From contig JAHIYT010000183.1 of assembly GCA_018814945.1 (NCBI GenBank), positions 1 through 15,029 of the forward strand: DNA of 15,029 nucleotides. Reading direction: 5' to 3'. Below the pieces are notes generated by a model. The model saw only the letters and a list, made by a program, of their open reading frames with translations. It ran no database searches and was not told the DNA's origin. Source of the stretch: Patescibacteria group bacterium. GTDB taxonomy: Bacteria; Patescibacteriota; Gracilibacteria; UM-FILTER-43-11. Positions 7,069 through 13,610 of the stretch are shown piece by piece. Numbering within the stretch: the first letter of the stretch is position 1; each line of letters starts with the position of its first letter. A program made the position numbers and the translations under genes.

Positions 7069-7994
7069 ATGCGCTCACAAACCCTCATTTTTGCGCTTCG
7101 CGCACGCGGGTTTGTTGTGGCCTCAATACCAGTAGGTATTATAGGCTTTTTGGTTAAGATATAAAGTTTTTTTTGAAAATTACATTGACAGACAGGCAGT
7201 TCCTTTGGGCAGATACAATCTTGCGTGTAGTAGCGAAATTTCTTCTTTACTATGCGATCTTCCAACGAGTGATAGGAGATAATTACCAATCTTCCTTTTG
7301 GTTTCAGTAAGTTTATGGCTTGATCAAGCGCTAATTCCAATACTTCCAGTTCTCGATTTACATAAATGCGCAATGCTTGGAAGGTTTGAGTAGCTGGATG
7401 AAGTTTGCTCCTGCTCCTAATTGTCGATTTAATCAGCTCAGCTAGTTCTGAAGTAGTTTTTATCGGCTTCTGTTTACGAGCTTCAACTATTTTTCTGGCG
7501 ATAATTCGGGATTTTCTATCTTCTCCGTAATGGAATATGATATCGGCCAAATCTTTTTCTTTAGTTTTATTAACAACTTGCTCAGCCGTTAATTTTTGAC
7601 GTTTATCAAATCTCATATCTAGCGGTCCATCATTTTTAAATGAAAACCCACGTTGTGCATCATCTACATGAGGGGATGAAAGGCCAAGGTCGAATAAAAT
7701 TCCATCAACTAAATCCAATCCGAGTTCTGAGATCTGAGATCTGAGATTTTCAAAGTTTTCGTGGACGTAAGTGATTTGCTTCTCATATTTCTTTAATCTC
7801 TTTTTTGCGAGTTTTAGATTCTCTTCATCTTGCTCAAAAGCGATAAGCTTCCCATTTTTTCCAATTTTTTTCAAAATCTCTTCACTGTGCCCCCCGAGTC
7901 CCAGGGTACAATCCACGATGGTTTTGCCTGCCCTAAGGTTTAAATGATCAATTGATTCATTGAGTAGCACTGGAGTGTGTTTTGGTTCTGACAT
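7065..7994 (-). CDS. rsmH: 16S rRNA (cytosine-1402-N4)-methyltransferase RsmH
   Basis: SAM-dependent methyltransferase that N4-methylates C1402 in the decoding centre of 16S rRNA, also called MraW. 309 residues from this start. Motifs: HTPVLLNES near the N-terminus, SAM-binding VDCTLGLGGHSEEIL (about 27-41), GILFDLGLSSPHVDDAQRGFSF, HPATQTFQALRIYVN, ISYHSLEDRIVK, a cysteine-rich CICPKELPVCQC, and the closing NPRARSAKMR. An ATG at 8019-8021 would add nine residues (MSKVKCMQK) encoded by the repeat at 8004-8071; family members begin just before HTPVLL, so ATG 7992-7994 is chosen, with ATG 8001-8003 also possible. It ends in TGA overlapping the ftsL-like ATG. No mraZ lies upstream. The heptamer TCTGAGA occurs three times in tandem at 7726-7746. 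Confidence 0.95.
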   Translation of the reverse strand: MSEPKHTPVLLNESIDHLNLRAGKTIVDCTLGLGGHSEEILKKIGKNGKLIAFEQDEENLKLAKKRLKKYEKQITYVHENFENLRSQISELGLDLVDGILFDLGLSSPHVDDAQRGFSFKNDGPLDMRFDKRQKLTAEQVVNKTKEKDLADIIFHYGEDRKSRIIARKIVEARKQKPIKTTSELAELIKSTIRSRSKLHPATQTFQALRIYVNRELEVLELALDQAINLLKPKGRLVIISYHSLEDRIVKKKFRYYTQDCICPKELPVCQCNFQKKLYILTKKPIIPTGIEATTNPRARSAKMRVCERI

Positions 7995-8003
7995 TTTTTG
8001 CAT

Positions 8004-8071
8004 ACATTTGACCTTTGACATGTGACATTTGACAGTAACAAGTCAATTGTCAAAGGTTAATTGTCAAATGT
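8004..8071. repeat. Intergenic hairpin repeat, CAATTGT/AAATGT family, copy 2
   Basis: The left arm 8004-8033 is made of ACATTTGAC and CTTTGACA words, and the right arm 8042-8071 of GTCAATTG, TGTCAAAGG and GTCAAATGT. Pairs include ACATTTGAC (8004-8012) with GTCAAATGT (8063-8071), and CCTTTGACA (8012-8020) with TGTCAAAGG (8048-8056). 8044-8071 matches 5443-5470 at 25 of 28 positions. It lies immediately upstream of rsmH, in its leader or promoter, so it is not a terminator. Confidence 0.8.
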
Positions 8072-8141
8072 TCTTATAAAAAATTAAAAGCAAGAAAAAA
8101 CCGCATAAATTAGCGTTAAATAAGGTATTGATGTTCAAAAC

Positions 8142-8288
8142 TTGTGTACAAAGTGTTCATATTTTGTGTAATTTTTATGTCTGTTTTTCGCTTCCTTCTA
8201 CAATTTAAGTTGTATACAAATTTTAGTCAATAACAAATTTTGTGTTCACCATACCAGTCCACATCAAATGTATACATTTTTTGTACAA
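8142..8288. promoter_or_regulatory. Cluster of TTGTnTACAA-like dyads, possible operators
   Basis: Four related dyads: TTGTGTACAA (8142-8151, arms TTGT/ACAA), TTGTATACAA (8210-8219, perfect palindrome), ATGTATACAT (8268-8277, perfect palindrome) and TTGTACAA (8281-8288, perfect, no spacer). They share a TGTA/TACA core and sit upstream of two divergent genes. Binding by a dimeric regulator is inferred; the regulator is not in the window. Confidence 0.4.
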
Positions 8289-8400
8289 CAAAGTATATTT
8301 TTTTCCTAGAGTGATGCGGAAAAAGCCCTATTTTTAAATTGTATTGCGGGAAATCAAAGATGTTATGAAATTACTTTTGTTGAAAAAATTCTTGTCACCC

Positions 8401-8429
8401 TTGTAACTTGTAGGGTTTTTCTGTATGAT
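8401..8429 (+). promoter_or_regulatory. Sigma70-type promoter of M16 peptidase gene
   Basis: TTGTAA (8401-8406), a spacer of exactly 17 nt, then TATGAT (8424-8429, 5 of 6 to TATAAT). Predicted start near 8436, giving a leader of about 16 nt before ATG 8452, too short for much regulation. The direct repeat CTTGTA lies around the -35. Confidence 0.6.
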
Positions 8430-8451
8430 TTTTTCGAACTAAAAAAGAAAT

Positions 8452-9717
8452 ATGCATAAACTTACAACTCTAGATAACGGCTTAAAAATTATTCTCAGCC
8501 CGATTGAAGGAACCAAATCTTGTACGGTTCTTTGTCTTGTTGGTGCTGGTTCCCGCTTTGAAACAAAAGATATAAGTGGAATATAACACTTCTTGGAACA
8601 CATGTTCTTTAAAGGGGCAAAAAAATATAGGAATGCTGCCGAGGTTGCGACTGCAATTGATTCAATCGGCGGAGACTTCAACGCATTTACCGGAAAAGAA
8701 TATGCCGGATATTACGTTAAATGTGCTTCTCATCAAAAAGAAGTAGCTTTTGATGTAATCGGAGATATGATGCTTAACGCCACATTCCTACCGGAAGAAA
8801 TTGAAAAAGAAAGGGGGGTGATACTTGAGGAATATAATATGTATCAAGACACTCCAATGTATCAAGTTGGGTGGGATTTTGAACGTCTGCTTTTTGGTGA
8901 TCAGCCAATGGGGTGGGATCAAATTGGTGAAAAAGAAATCATTCAATCAATTACTCGCGAGCAATTCCAGGATTACAAAAATTCACTCTACACTCCAGAT
9001 AACGCAGTAATCAGTATCTCCGGGAACTTTGACGAAGCTGAGGTTATGGATTTAGCTAAAAAGTACTTTGCATTCAGGGACGGAAAACGTGCACGCAACT
9101 GCGAACCATATAAAAGGATGCAAGTGGATAAGAAGGTTATTTCTCAGCATAAAAAGACCGAACAGGGGCACGTTATTATCGGCGTAGAAGGGGTTCCTGC
9201 ACTTAGTGACGACACTTACGTTGAAAAGGTTCTCTCCGTCATTCTCGGTGGAAACATGAGTTCCAGAATGTTTATGAACGTACGTGAGGCGAAAGGTCTT
9301 TGCTACTACATCCGCACAAATACCGATGACTACACCGACACCGGCTCAATTTCAACTTCAGCTGGTGTAGACCTTAAGCGTGTTGATGATGCAATTTCCG
9401 CAATTGTTTTGGAATACAAAAAAATTATGGAATCTCCGGTTGGCGCAGACGAGCTTAATAAGGCTAAAGAATTTATGAAGGGTAAAATAATCTTGCGCCT
9501 GGAAGATAGCGAAGAATATGCGCATCTAATGGGTAAACAAGCTTTGCTCTACCCGGAAATAGAAAGCGTTGATCAAATTCTAGCTAAAATTGATGCGGTA
9601 ACTGCTGATGATATACAAAGGCTCAGTAAACAATTATTTGCGGAGGAAAACCTTCGCCTTGCAATGATCGGACCATTTAAAGATGACGGTCACTTTGCAA
9701 AATTACTCAAATATTAA
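8452..9717 (+). CDS. M16 family zinc peptidase, frame interrupted by TAA at codon 45
   Basis: A pitrilysin/processing-peptidase homologue, closest in feel to B. subtilis YmxG/MlpA. Read through the stop it spans 421 residues, normal for single-unit M16B. MHKLTTLDNGLKIILSP begins the first strand, SGI-stop-HFLEHMFFKG holds the inverted zinc motif (H46, E49, H50), and ERGVILEEY gives the third ligand (E127, 77 residues after H50). The C-terminal half has AKGLCYYIRTNTDDYTDTG, the family's substrate-cleft region. The TAA at 8584-8586 stands where relatives have Ser or Ala; one C-to-A change of TCA would make it. The frame is otherwise intact over 370 codons. A restart at TTG 8593 or ATG 8602 would lose the first strands and zinc ligand H46, so it should be inactive. 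Either a recent pseudogene, a strain variant or a sequence error. ndk follows after 19 bp. Confidence 0.85.
8584..8586 (+). other. In-frame TAA inside M16 active-site motif
   Basis: Codon 45 counted from ATG 8452, directly before the CAC of HFLEH. TAA is not reassigned in any code expected here, and other genes in the window (carB, ndk, alr) end with TAA. Confidence 0.9.
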
Positions 9718-9736
9718 TTCGTAATTTTTAATTAAC

Positions 9737-10198
9737 ATGGAACGAACACTTGTCCTCATTAAGCCAGATGGTATCCAACGCGGTCTCGTTGGCGAAGTAA
9801 CTAAACGCTTTGAAACCAAAGGTTTAAAATTAGTCGGAATGAAAATGATGACGCTCGAAGATGCTGTAGTACTTGAACACTACGCTCATTTGGTAGATAA
9901 GCCTTTCTTTGCAGGCGTTAAAAAGTTTATGCAATCAACTCCTGTAATTGCGCAATGCTGGGAAGGGGTAGATGCTGTTAGCGCAGTTCGCATTGTTGTA
10001 GGTATCACAAAAGCTCGCGAAGCAGATTGTGGATCTATTCGTGGAGATCTTTCTATGGGATTTCAATGTAATGTAGTACACGCTTCAGACAGTACGGATA
10101 CTGCCAAAAGAGAAGTTGAAAGATTCTTCAAGCCAGAAGAGATTTATGAATATGACAAAACAGAATACATGCACGTTTATACCGATGACGAAATGTAA
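9737..10198 (+). CDS. ndk: Nucleoside-diphosphate kinase
   Basis: Transfers the gamma phosphate between nucleoside triphosphates and diphosphates through a phosphohistidine. 153 residues, slightly longer than the usual 136-150 because of an acidic C-terminal tail (YEYDKTEYMHVYTDDEM). Motifs: TLVLIKPDGIQRG with K9, HYAHLVDKPFF with Y49, R85 in AVRIVVG, SIRGD with R102, and NVVHASDS with catalytic H115 and N112. The usual PGTIRGD reads CGSIRGD here, so Pro is replaced by Cys (C98). It lies 19 bp after the M16 gene in the same direction and probably shares its transcript. Its stop codon overlaps the stem of the following terminator. No Shine-Dalgarno is seen. Confidence 0.96.
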   Translation: MERTLVLIKPDGIQRGLVGEVTKRFETKGLKLVGMKMMTLEDAVVLEHYAHLVDKPFFAGVKKFMQSTPVIAQCWEGVDAVSAVRIVVGITKAREADCGSIRGDLSMGFQCNVVHASDSTDTAKREVERFFKPEEIYEYDKTEYMHVYTDDEM

Positions 10199-10270
10199 AA
10201 AATATTCTGAAGGCGATGATTATAATCTTCGCCAGCGCGGTTGCGAAATCGCGCCTTCATAATATTTTTT
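10197..10270. terminator. Bidirectional terminator with branched stem
   Basis: AAAAAATATT (10197-10206) pairs perfectly with AATATTTTTT (10261-10270), and GAAGGCG (10209-10215) with CGCCTTC (10252-10258); overall 18 of 19 pairs form in the outer stem. T-runs follow the GC stem on both strands, so it can end both ndk (+) and the surface-protein gene (-), which converge here. Inside are two more dyads: GGCGA...TCGCC around GATTATAATC (10212-10233), and GCGCG...CGCGC (10235-10254, competing with the outer stem for its last bases). Both stop codons lie in the stem. Confidence 0.85.
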
Positions 10271-13034
10271 ACTCGGTATATATCAACGTAATCTTAATCA
10301 CTCCAAACTCATCCACTGCAATTCCAATACCCAAATTAATCCAATTGGATTCCATGATTTGGGTATTTCCTATTATCTGATCTTTTGCGTCATCAAAGCT
10401 AGTATTACCCACAATATAGGTTCCAAGCGAAGCACTAATACCTTCACCTCTAATATTATTTACAAGGGATCCACCACTTGGAGAGGTAAAATCAAAATAT
10501 CCATTTTCTGACATATCTTCACTCCAGCTTTGAGCAATGTTGCTTAGATTGCTTTGAAGTGAATAATTTACACCCTTAATTTCGTTAACGGCACTCAAAA
10601 TATTCTGCCTAAGCAAATCCTTATCTTCCATATCAATTGGATCTGCGGAAAATATCTGCACAAAAATATATCCACCTTCTGGATGTTCAGATATCCCAAA
10701 TCCAACCCTTGTCCATTCATCATTTAAAATATTTGCTCTGTGTATTGCGCTACGCATTAAGCCATATTCGGCAAGTTCCAAGGTAATATCTTTAGCAATA
10801 TTTTCGGCAACCACTTGGCTAATTGCATAGTTCTTTCGCAGGTCATTTGCAGAATTGCCATCTGAATCGTAATGACTAAAGTAGTTACTGGAAGTCATAT
10901 CATCCGTGCGGTATTGAGCCAGGGTATTTAAACTTGAATCAAGTGAAAGCTTGCCTAAGTTATGATCCTGCCTGTCATTATTTACAAGATCTAACATTTC
11001 ATTTCTTAAAGCACCCAAATCATTTCCTAGATCAACTGTAATCCTGTCTGAAAGTTCAACAGGGTTCGGCAAAAGGGGATAATAACCGGATGGATAAAGG
11101 GGGATATTTATAACAGCAAGACCATCACCATTATTGATCTCCACAAAATAAAGATCGTCACTAGTTGGTTTATAGCTCAATGTTACCTCATTGGCAGAGG
11201 ATGAAATTACTTCCAAACCATTGGAATTAGTTGTTGGTTCATGTGTCGGGCTAACGAGCGCCACCCTTTCAACTTCACCACTAGGCAAAATCACAGCTCC
11301 TTCAGCGTCAATATTGGTTTTAGGATCAATACTAAGTTCGAAAGTTGTATTTTTACTTATCGTATTGGGTGAATCCAAAAGTTCAACTTCGTCTTCGCTT
11401 ACTATGTATTCGTAATGATCAACCGCATTAAAATTAATGCTCGCAGACGAACTCCAATTGATAGAAGAGGCTTCTACAATATAATCCTCACTCAGATTAG
11501 CCCCTTGAATTGTAATCTGAACATTTCCTTCGTCGAAGTTTTCGAAATCCGGATAATTTGGAATAAACTCATTCTGATCGTAAAAATAATAAACTTTCGT
11601 ATTATTACTTTGTGTAAAAATTAATTTAAATAAGTTGTACCCGTTTTGATTCCAGGAAATAACACTGTCACCATTTTCTAAATTAATTGCAACGCCAGAA
11701 GGGCTACCAGAGCCATTTTCGCTTTCTGCAATACAATCTCTCTCTAACACTTTAATAGTTTCAACAACGCTAGAACCTGACTGACCTGGAAGCATTCCGA
11801 GCTTATAAGTTCCAGTTTCAATAAAGTGAACATCAACTTCAAAATTTCCATTATTAATATCTGTGGTGTAAGTGTGCTGACCATCACCGCTATCAATTAA
11901 AAAAACACTGATAATATCTTCAGTGCTTGTAGTACTTCCACTCAGAGTTAAAACTTCACCCTCTATAAAACGATTAGGAATCCGGTTTTCAAGTGTTATA
12001 TTATCGAAGGAAGTTTTTGATATATAAGAAAGACTATCCAACTCTGGACAATCATCCGCTTGGGCATTAAGTAGGCTGGCGGTTAAACCTGAGTTGGTAT
12101 TTTCTCCTTCTACTTCTTCAGCCTCTGATGGTGGATTTTTTGGGAAAAAAGAAACGGTAATTACTCCACGAGATAAAGGAGAGATAGCCTCAAAAGCAGC
12201 CTGACTCAAATCAATAACCCTATCACCTACATATGGTCCGCGGTCAGTTACCTCCACATAAACAGATTCTCCATTTTCCACATTAGTAACCTTTAGCCAA
12301 GTGCCAAAAGGAAGTGTTTTATGTGCGGCAGTAAAACCGGAAGCATCAAACACCGCCCCGCTTGCAGTAGTTTTACCATGAAAAGCATCGCCGTAATAAC
12401 TGGCTTCACCTTCCGTATAACCCTGAGGTTTTAAGGTAAGCCTATACATTAATTCCGCTAGCATACCTCTGTCTACCGGTGTAGCAGGGTATACATTTTC
12501 ATTAGAACTTTCATCTAGTAAACTAATACTTTCCGCATATCCAAAATACGGTGCAAACCAACTATCAAGAGGCACGTCCCAATATGGGTCACTATCCGGA
12601 TACTCAGTTTCAATGTCATTAGTTTCCAAAAGCATCTTCATTGCTTCAGCCAAGTTCACAGTATCCCCAGGTCTGAACATTCCCGTATCACTGTCACCGC
12701 TCACTATTCCTAAATTCTTAGCCTTAGCAGTGTACTTTGCATACCAAGATCCATGCATTACATCCGGAAAAATCTCTTGTTCGGCAATCTCCGGAACCAA
12801 TATCTCCGATCCAAGCAGAATAATTTTTAATGCCTCAGCCCTATTTACCAATTGCTCAGGTCTAAATGTATTATCGTCATACCCTTCTACAATTCCATTT
12901 TCCTGTAAATAGGTTATGGCATCATAATGTTCGTGATTGGAAGCCACATCAGAAAAAGCTACAGAAGCCTGGGTGCCTTGAATGCTGATAAATAGAAGTA
13001 AACCAGCTATTAGTATTTGTGTTTTTTTAAGCAT
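10269..13034 (-). CDS. Secreted SLH x3 - RlpA-like - CAP x2 surface protein
   Basis: A 921-residue exported protein of unusual architecture. Signal peptide about 1-24 (basic MLKK, hydrophobic core, likely cleavage after TQA). Three SLH repeats: 26-72 (FSDV...FRPEQLVNRAEA), 88-136 (FPDV...FRPGDTVNLAEA), 150-199 (YWDV...VYPATPVDRGM); these usually anchor proteins to wall polymers. RlpA-like double-psi beta-barrel at 208-296 with GEASYYG, FHGKTTASG, TAAHKTLPFGT (H238) and VTDRGPYVG (D264); RlpA is a lytic transglycosylase in Pseudomonas. The middle, about 325-665, looks beta-rich and Ig-like, with Cys329 and Cys434. The first CAP domain, 676-797, keeps FSH (H721), AENIA (E744) and AIHRANIL (H765). 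The second, 806-920, lacks the histidines and appears degenerate. Probably a wall-anchored peptidoglycan remodelling or division factor; exact role unknown. A convergent terminator follows it. Confidence 0.9.
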   Translation of the reverse strand: MLKKTQILIAGLLLFISIQGTQASVAFSDVASNHEHYDAITYLQENGIVEGYDDNTFRPEQLVNRAEALKIILLGSEILVPEIAEQEIFPDVMHGSWYAKYTAKAKNLGIVSGDSDTGMFRPGDTVNLAEAMKMLLETNDIETEYPDSDPYWDVPLDSWFAPYFGYAESISLLDESSNENVYPATPVDRGMLAELMYRLTLKPQGYTEGEASYYGDAFHGKTTASGAVFDASGFTAAHKTLPFGTWLKVTNVENGESVYVEVTDRGPYVGDRVIDLSQAAFEAISPLSRGVITVSFFPKNPPSEAEEVEGENTNSGLTASLLNAQADDCPELDSLSYISKTSFDNITLENRIPNRFIEGEVLTLSGSTTSTEDIISVFLIDSGDGQHTYTTDINNGNFEVDVHFIETGTYKLGMLPGQSGSSVVETIKVLERDCIAESENGSGSPSGVAINLENGDSVISWNQNGYNLFKLIFTQSNNTKVYYFYDQNEFIPNYPDFENFDEGNVQITIQGANLSEDYIVEASSINWSSSASINFNAVDHYEYIVSEDEVELLDSPNTISKNTTFELSIDPKTNIDAEGAVILPSGEVERVALVSPTHEPTTNSNGLEVISSSANEVTLSYKPTSDDLYFVEINNGDGLAVINIPLYPSGYYPLLPNPVELSDRITVDLGNDLGALRNEMLDLVNNDRQDHNLGKLSLDSSLNTLAQYRTDDMTSSNYFSHYDSDGNSANDLRKNYAISQVVAENIAKDITLELAEYGLMRSAIHRANILNDEWTRVGFGISEHPEGGYIFVQIFSADPIDMEDKDLLRQNILSAVNEIKGVNYSLQSNLSNIAQSWSEDMSENGYFDFTSPSGGSLVNNIRGEGISASLGTYIVGNTSFDDAKDQIIGNTQIMESNWINLGIGIAVDEFGVIKITLIYTE

Positions 13035-13060
13035 GACTAAAATGAATTTATTGCTCGAAA

Positions 13061-13088
13061 ATTATACACCAAACGATGAAAATATGAA
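13061..13088 (-). promoter_or_regulatory. Sigma70-type promoter of the SLH-RlpA-CAP gene
   Basis: On the minus strand TTCATA (13083-13088, 4 of 6), a 16-nt spacer, and a perfect TATAAT (13061-13066). Predicted leader about 20 nt before the ATG at 13034. The -35 lies in the left arm of the inverted repeat at 13078-13137. Confidence 0.6.
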
Positions 13089-13137
13089 AACTTGAAAGCT
13101 TGAAAATTTTTTCACATTTTTACATTTTCACATTTTC
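13078..13137. repeat. Imperfect inverted repeat in divergent promoter region
   Basis: Arms 13078-13106 and 13109-13137, 22 of 29 positions pairing around a 2-nt loop. Both arms are made of GAAAA-type words (TATGAAAA, CTTGAAAG, and on the other strand TGTGAAAATG). It sits between two divergent genes and overlaps both predicted -35 elements, so it cannot act as a terminator. Low sequence complexity makes some pairing expected by chance. Confidence 0.6.
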
Positions 13138-13146
13138 AAGTATAGT
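13119..13146 (+). promoter_or_regulatory. Possible sigma70-type promoter of the 4-TM membrane protein
   Basis: TTTACA (13119-13124, 5 of 6), a 16-nt spacer, TATAGT (13141-13146, 5 of 6). Predicted leader about 26 nt before ATG 13179. The -35 lies in the right arm of the inverted repeat. Confidence 0.5.
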
Positions 13147-13178
13147 TATTTCGTCACTTCATTATTTCGTTCCATAAG

Positions 13179-13547
13179 ATGCATAGAACCTATCTAATAA
13201 GCATCGGTATTGCAGCAGCATTTAGTTGGGCATCCTTGGCTTTGGTGGTAAATAAATTAAGCCCATTTACAACTCCGGAACTGTCTCTAAGTCTTTTTTA
13301 TGTCAGTCTATTTGTAGCTTTAGTTGGTACACTAACTATTGTTATTTACTATATTCGCGCATGGCTAAATAAAGGTGAAATCTACAATGCACATTTAAAT
13401 ATATCTCTCCGTCAGGCAGTACTTCTTTCTGCAATGATATGCATCGGAATAGGTTTTCAACGTTTAAAAGTCCTAACCTGGTGGGATGGCTTATTACTCC
13501 TCGCCATAGTTTTGATGATAGAGTTCTACTTTATGTCGCGAGATTGA
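13179..13547 (+). CDS. Small four-helix membrane protein, conserved type, function unknown
   Basis: 122 residues with four predicted membrane helices at about 5-26, 36-59, 76-95 and 100-119. Between helices 2 and 3 is a charged loop (RAWLNKGEIYNAHLN); helix 3 opens with SLRQ, and helix 4 follows KVLTWWDGLLLL and ends EFYFMS. From memory, the pattern of Pro/Thr after helix 1, FYxSLFxALVGT in helix 2, SxRQ, and LTWWD before a Glu-tipped last helix recurs in small candidate-phyla-radiation proteins with no known function; this needs a profile search to confirm. It has its own promoter-like sequence, diverges from the surface-protein gene and converges on glyS. ATG 13179 is the first start and gives a short N-tail before helix 1. 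It ends in TGA. Confidence 0.85.
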   Translation: MHRTYLISIGIAAAFSWASLALVVNKLSPFTTPELSLSLFYVSLFVALVGTLTIVIYYIRAWLNKGEIYNAHLNISLRQAVLLSAMICIGIGFQRLKVLTWWDGLLLLAIVLMIEFYFMSRD

Positions 13548-13549
13548 AT

Positions 13550-13584
13550 AATGACTAATGACTAATGACTAATGACTAATGACT
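13550..13584. repeat. Heptamer tandem array, (AATGACT)5
   Basis: Five perfect consecutive copies of AATGACT, starting 2 bp after the membrane-protein stop. The flank 13588-13609 carries the inverse words TTGTCATTGTCAT and GTCATAGTCA, so the array can fold back on it; on the minus strand ATGACAATGAC pairs with the first GTCATTaGTCAT. It fills the gap between two convergent genes but has no T-run. Copy number may vary between strains. Confidence 0.9.
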
Positions 13585-13610
13585 AAGTTGTCATTGTCAT
13601 ACCGTCATAG

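Larger units (their letters stand above)
8072..8451. other. Gene-free AT-rich divergent intergenic region
   Basis: About 380 bp between the rsmH leader (-) and the M16 peptidase (+), strongly AT-rich. I see no credible open frame and no tRNA or recognisable structured RNA. It holds the TTGTnTACAA-like dyads at 8142-8288 and the peptidase promoter at 8401-8429. TGTTCA words flank the first dyad at 8133 and 8154. Confidence 0.7.

Noticed and set aside
7995..8021. Extended rsmH N-terminus from ATG 8019-8021
   Set aside because: The nine extra residues are translated from the repeat element, and RsmH proteins begin just before the HTPVLL motif.
8072..8451. Replication origin in the AT-rich gap
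   Set aside because: No DnaA-box cluster (TTATCCACA-like) and no dnaA, dnaN or gyrase gene nearby.
8593..9717. TTG at 8593 as the true start of the M16 gene
   Set aside because: It falls inside the HFLEH motif; the same frame upstream to ATG 8452 encodes a good M16 N-terminus behind a promoter.
11191..11624. Open frames antisense to the surface-protein gene
   Set aside because: Low-complexity serine/leucine- and isoleucine-rich translations opposite a continuous coding frame; no start signals.
13550..13609. CRISPR array
   Set aside because: The repeats are 7 bp and contiguous, with no spacers and no cas genes.
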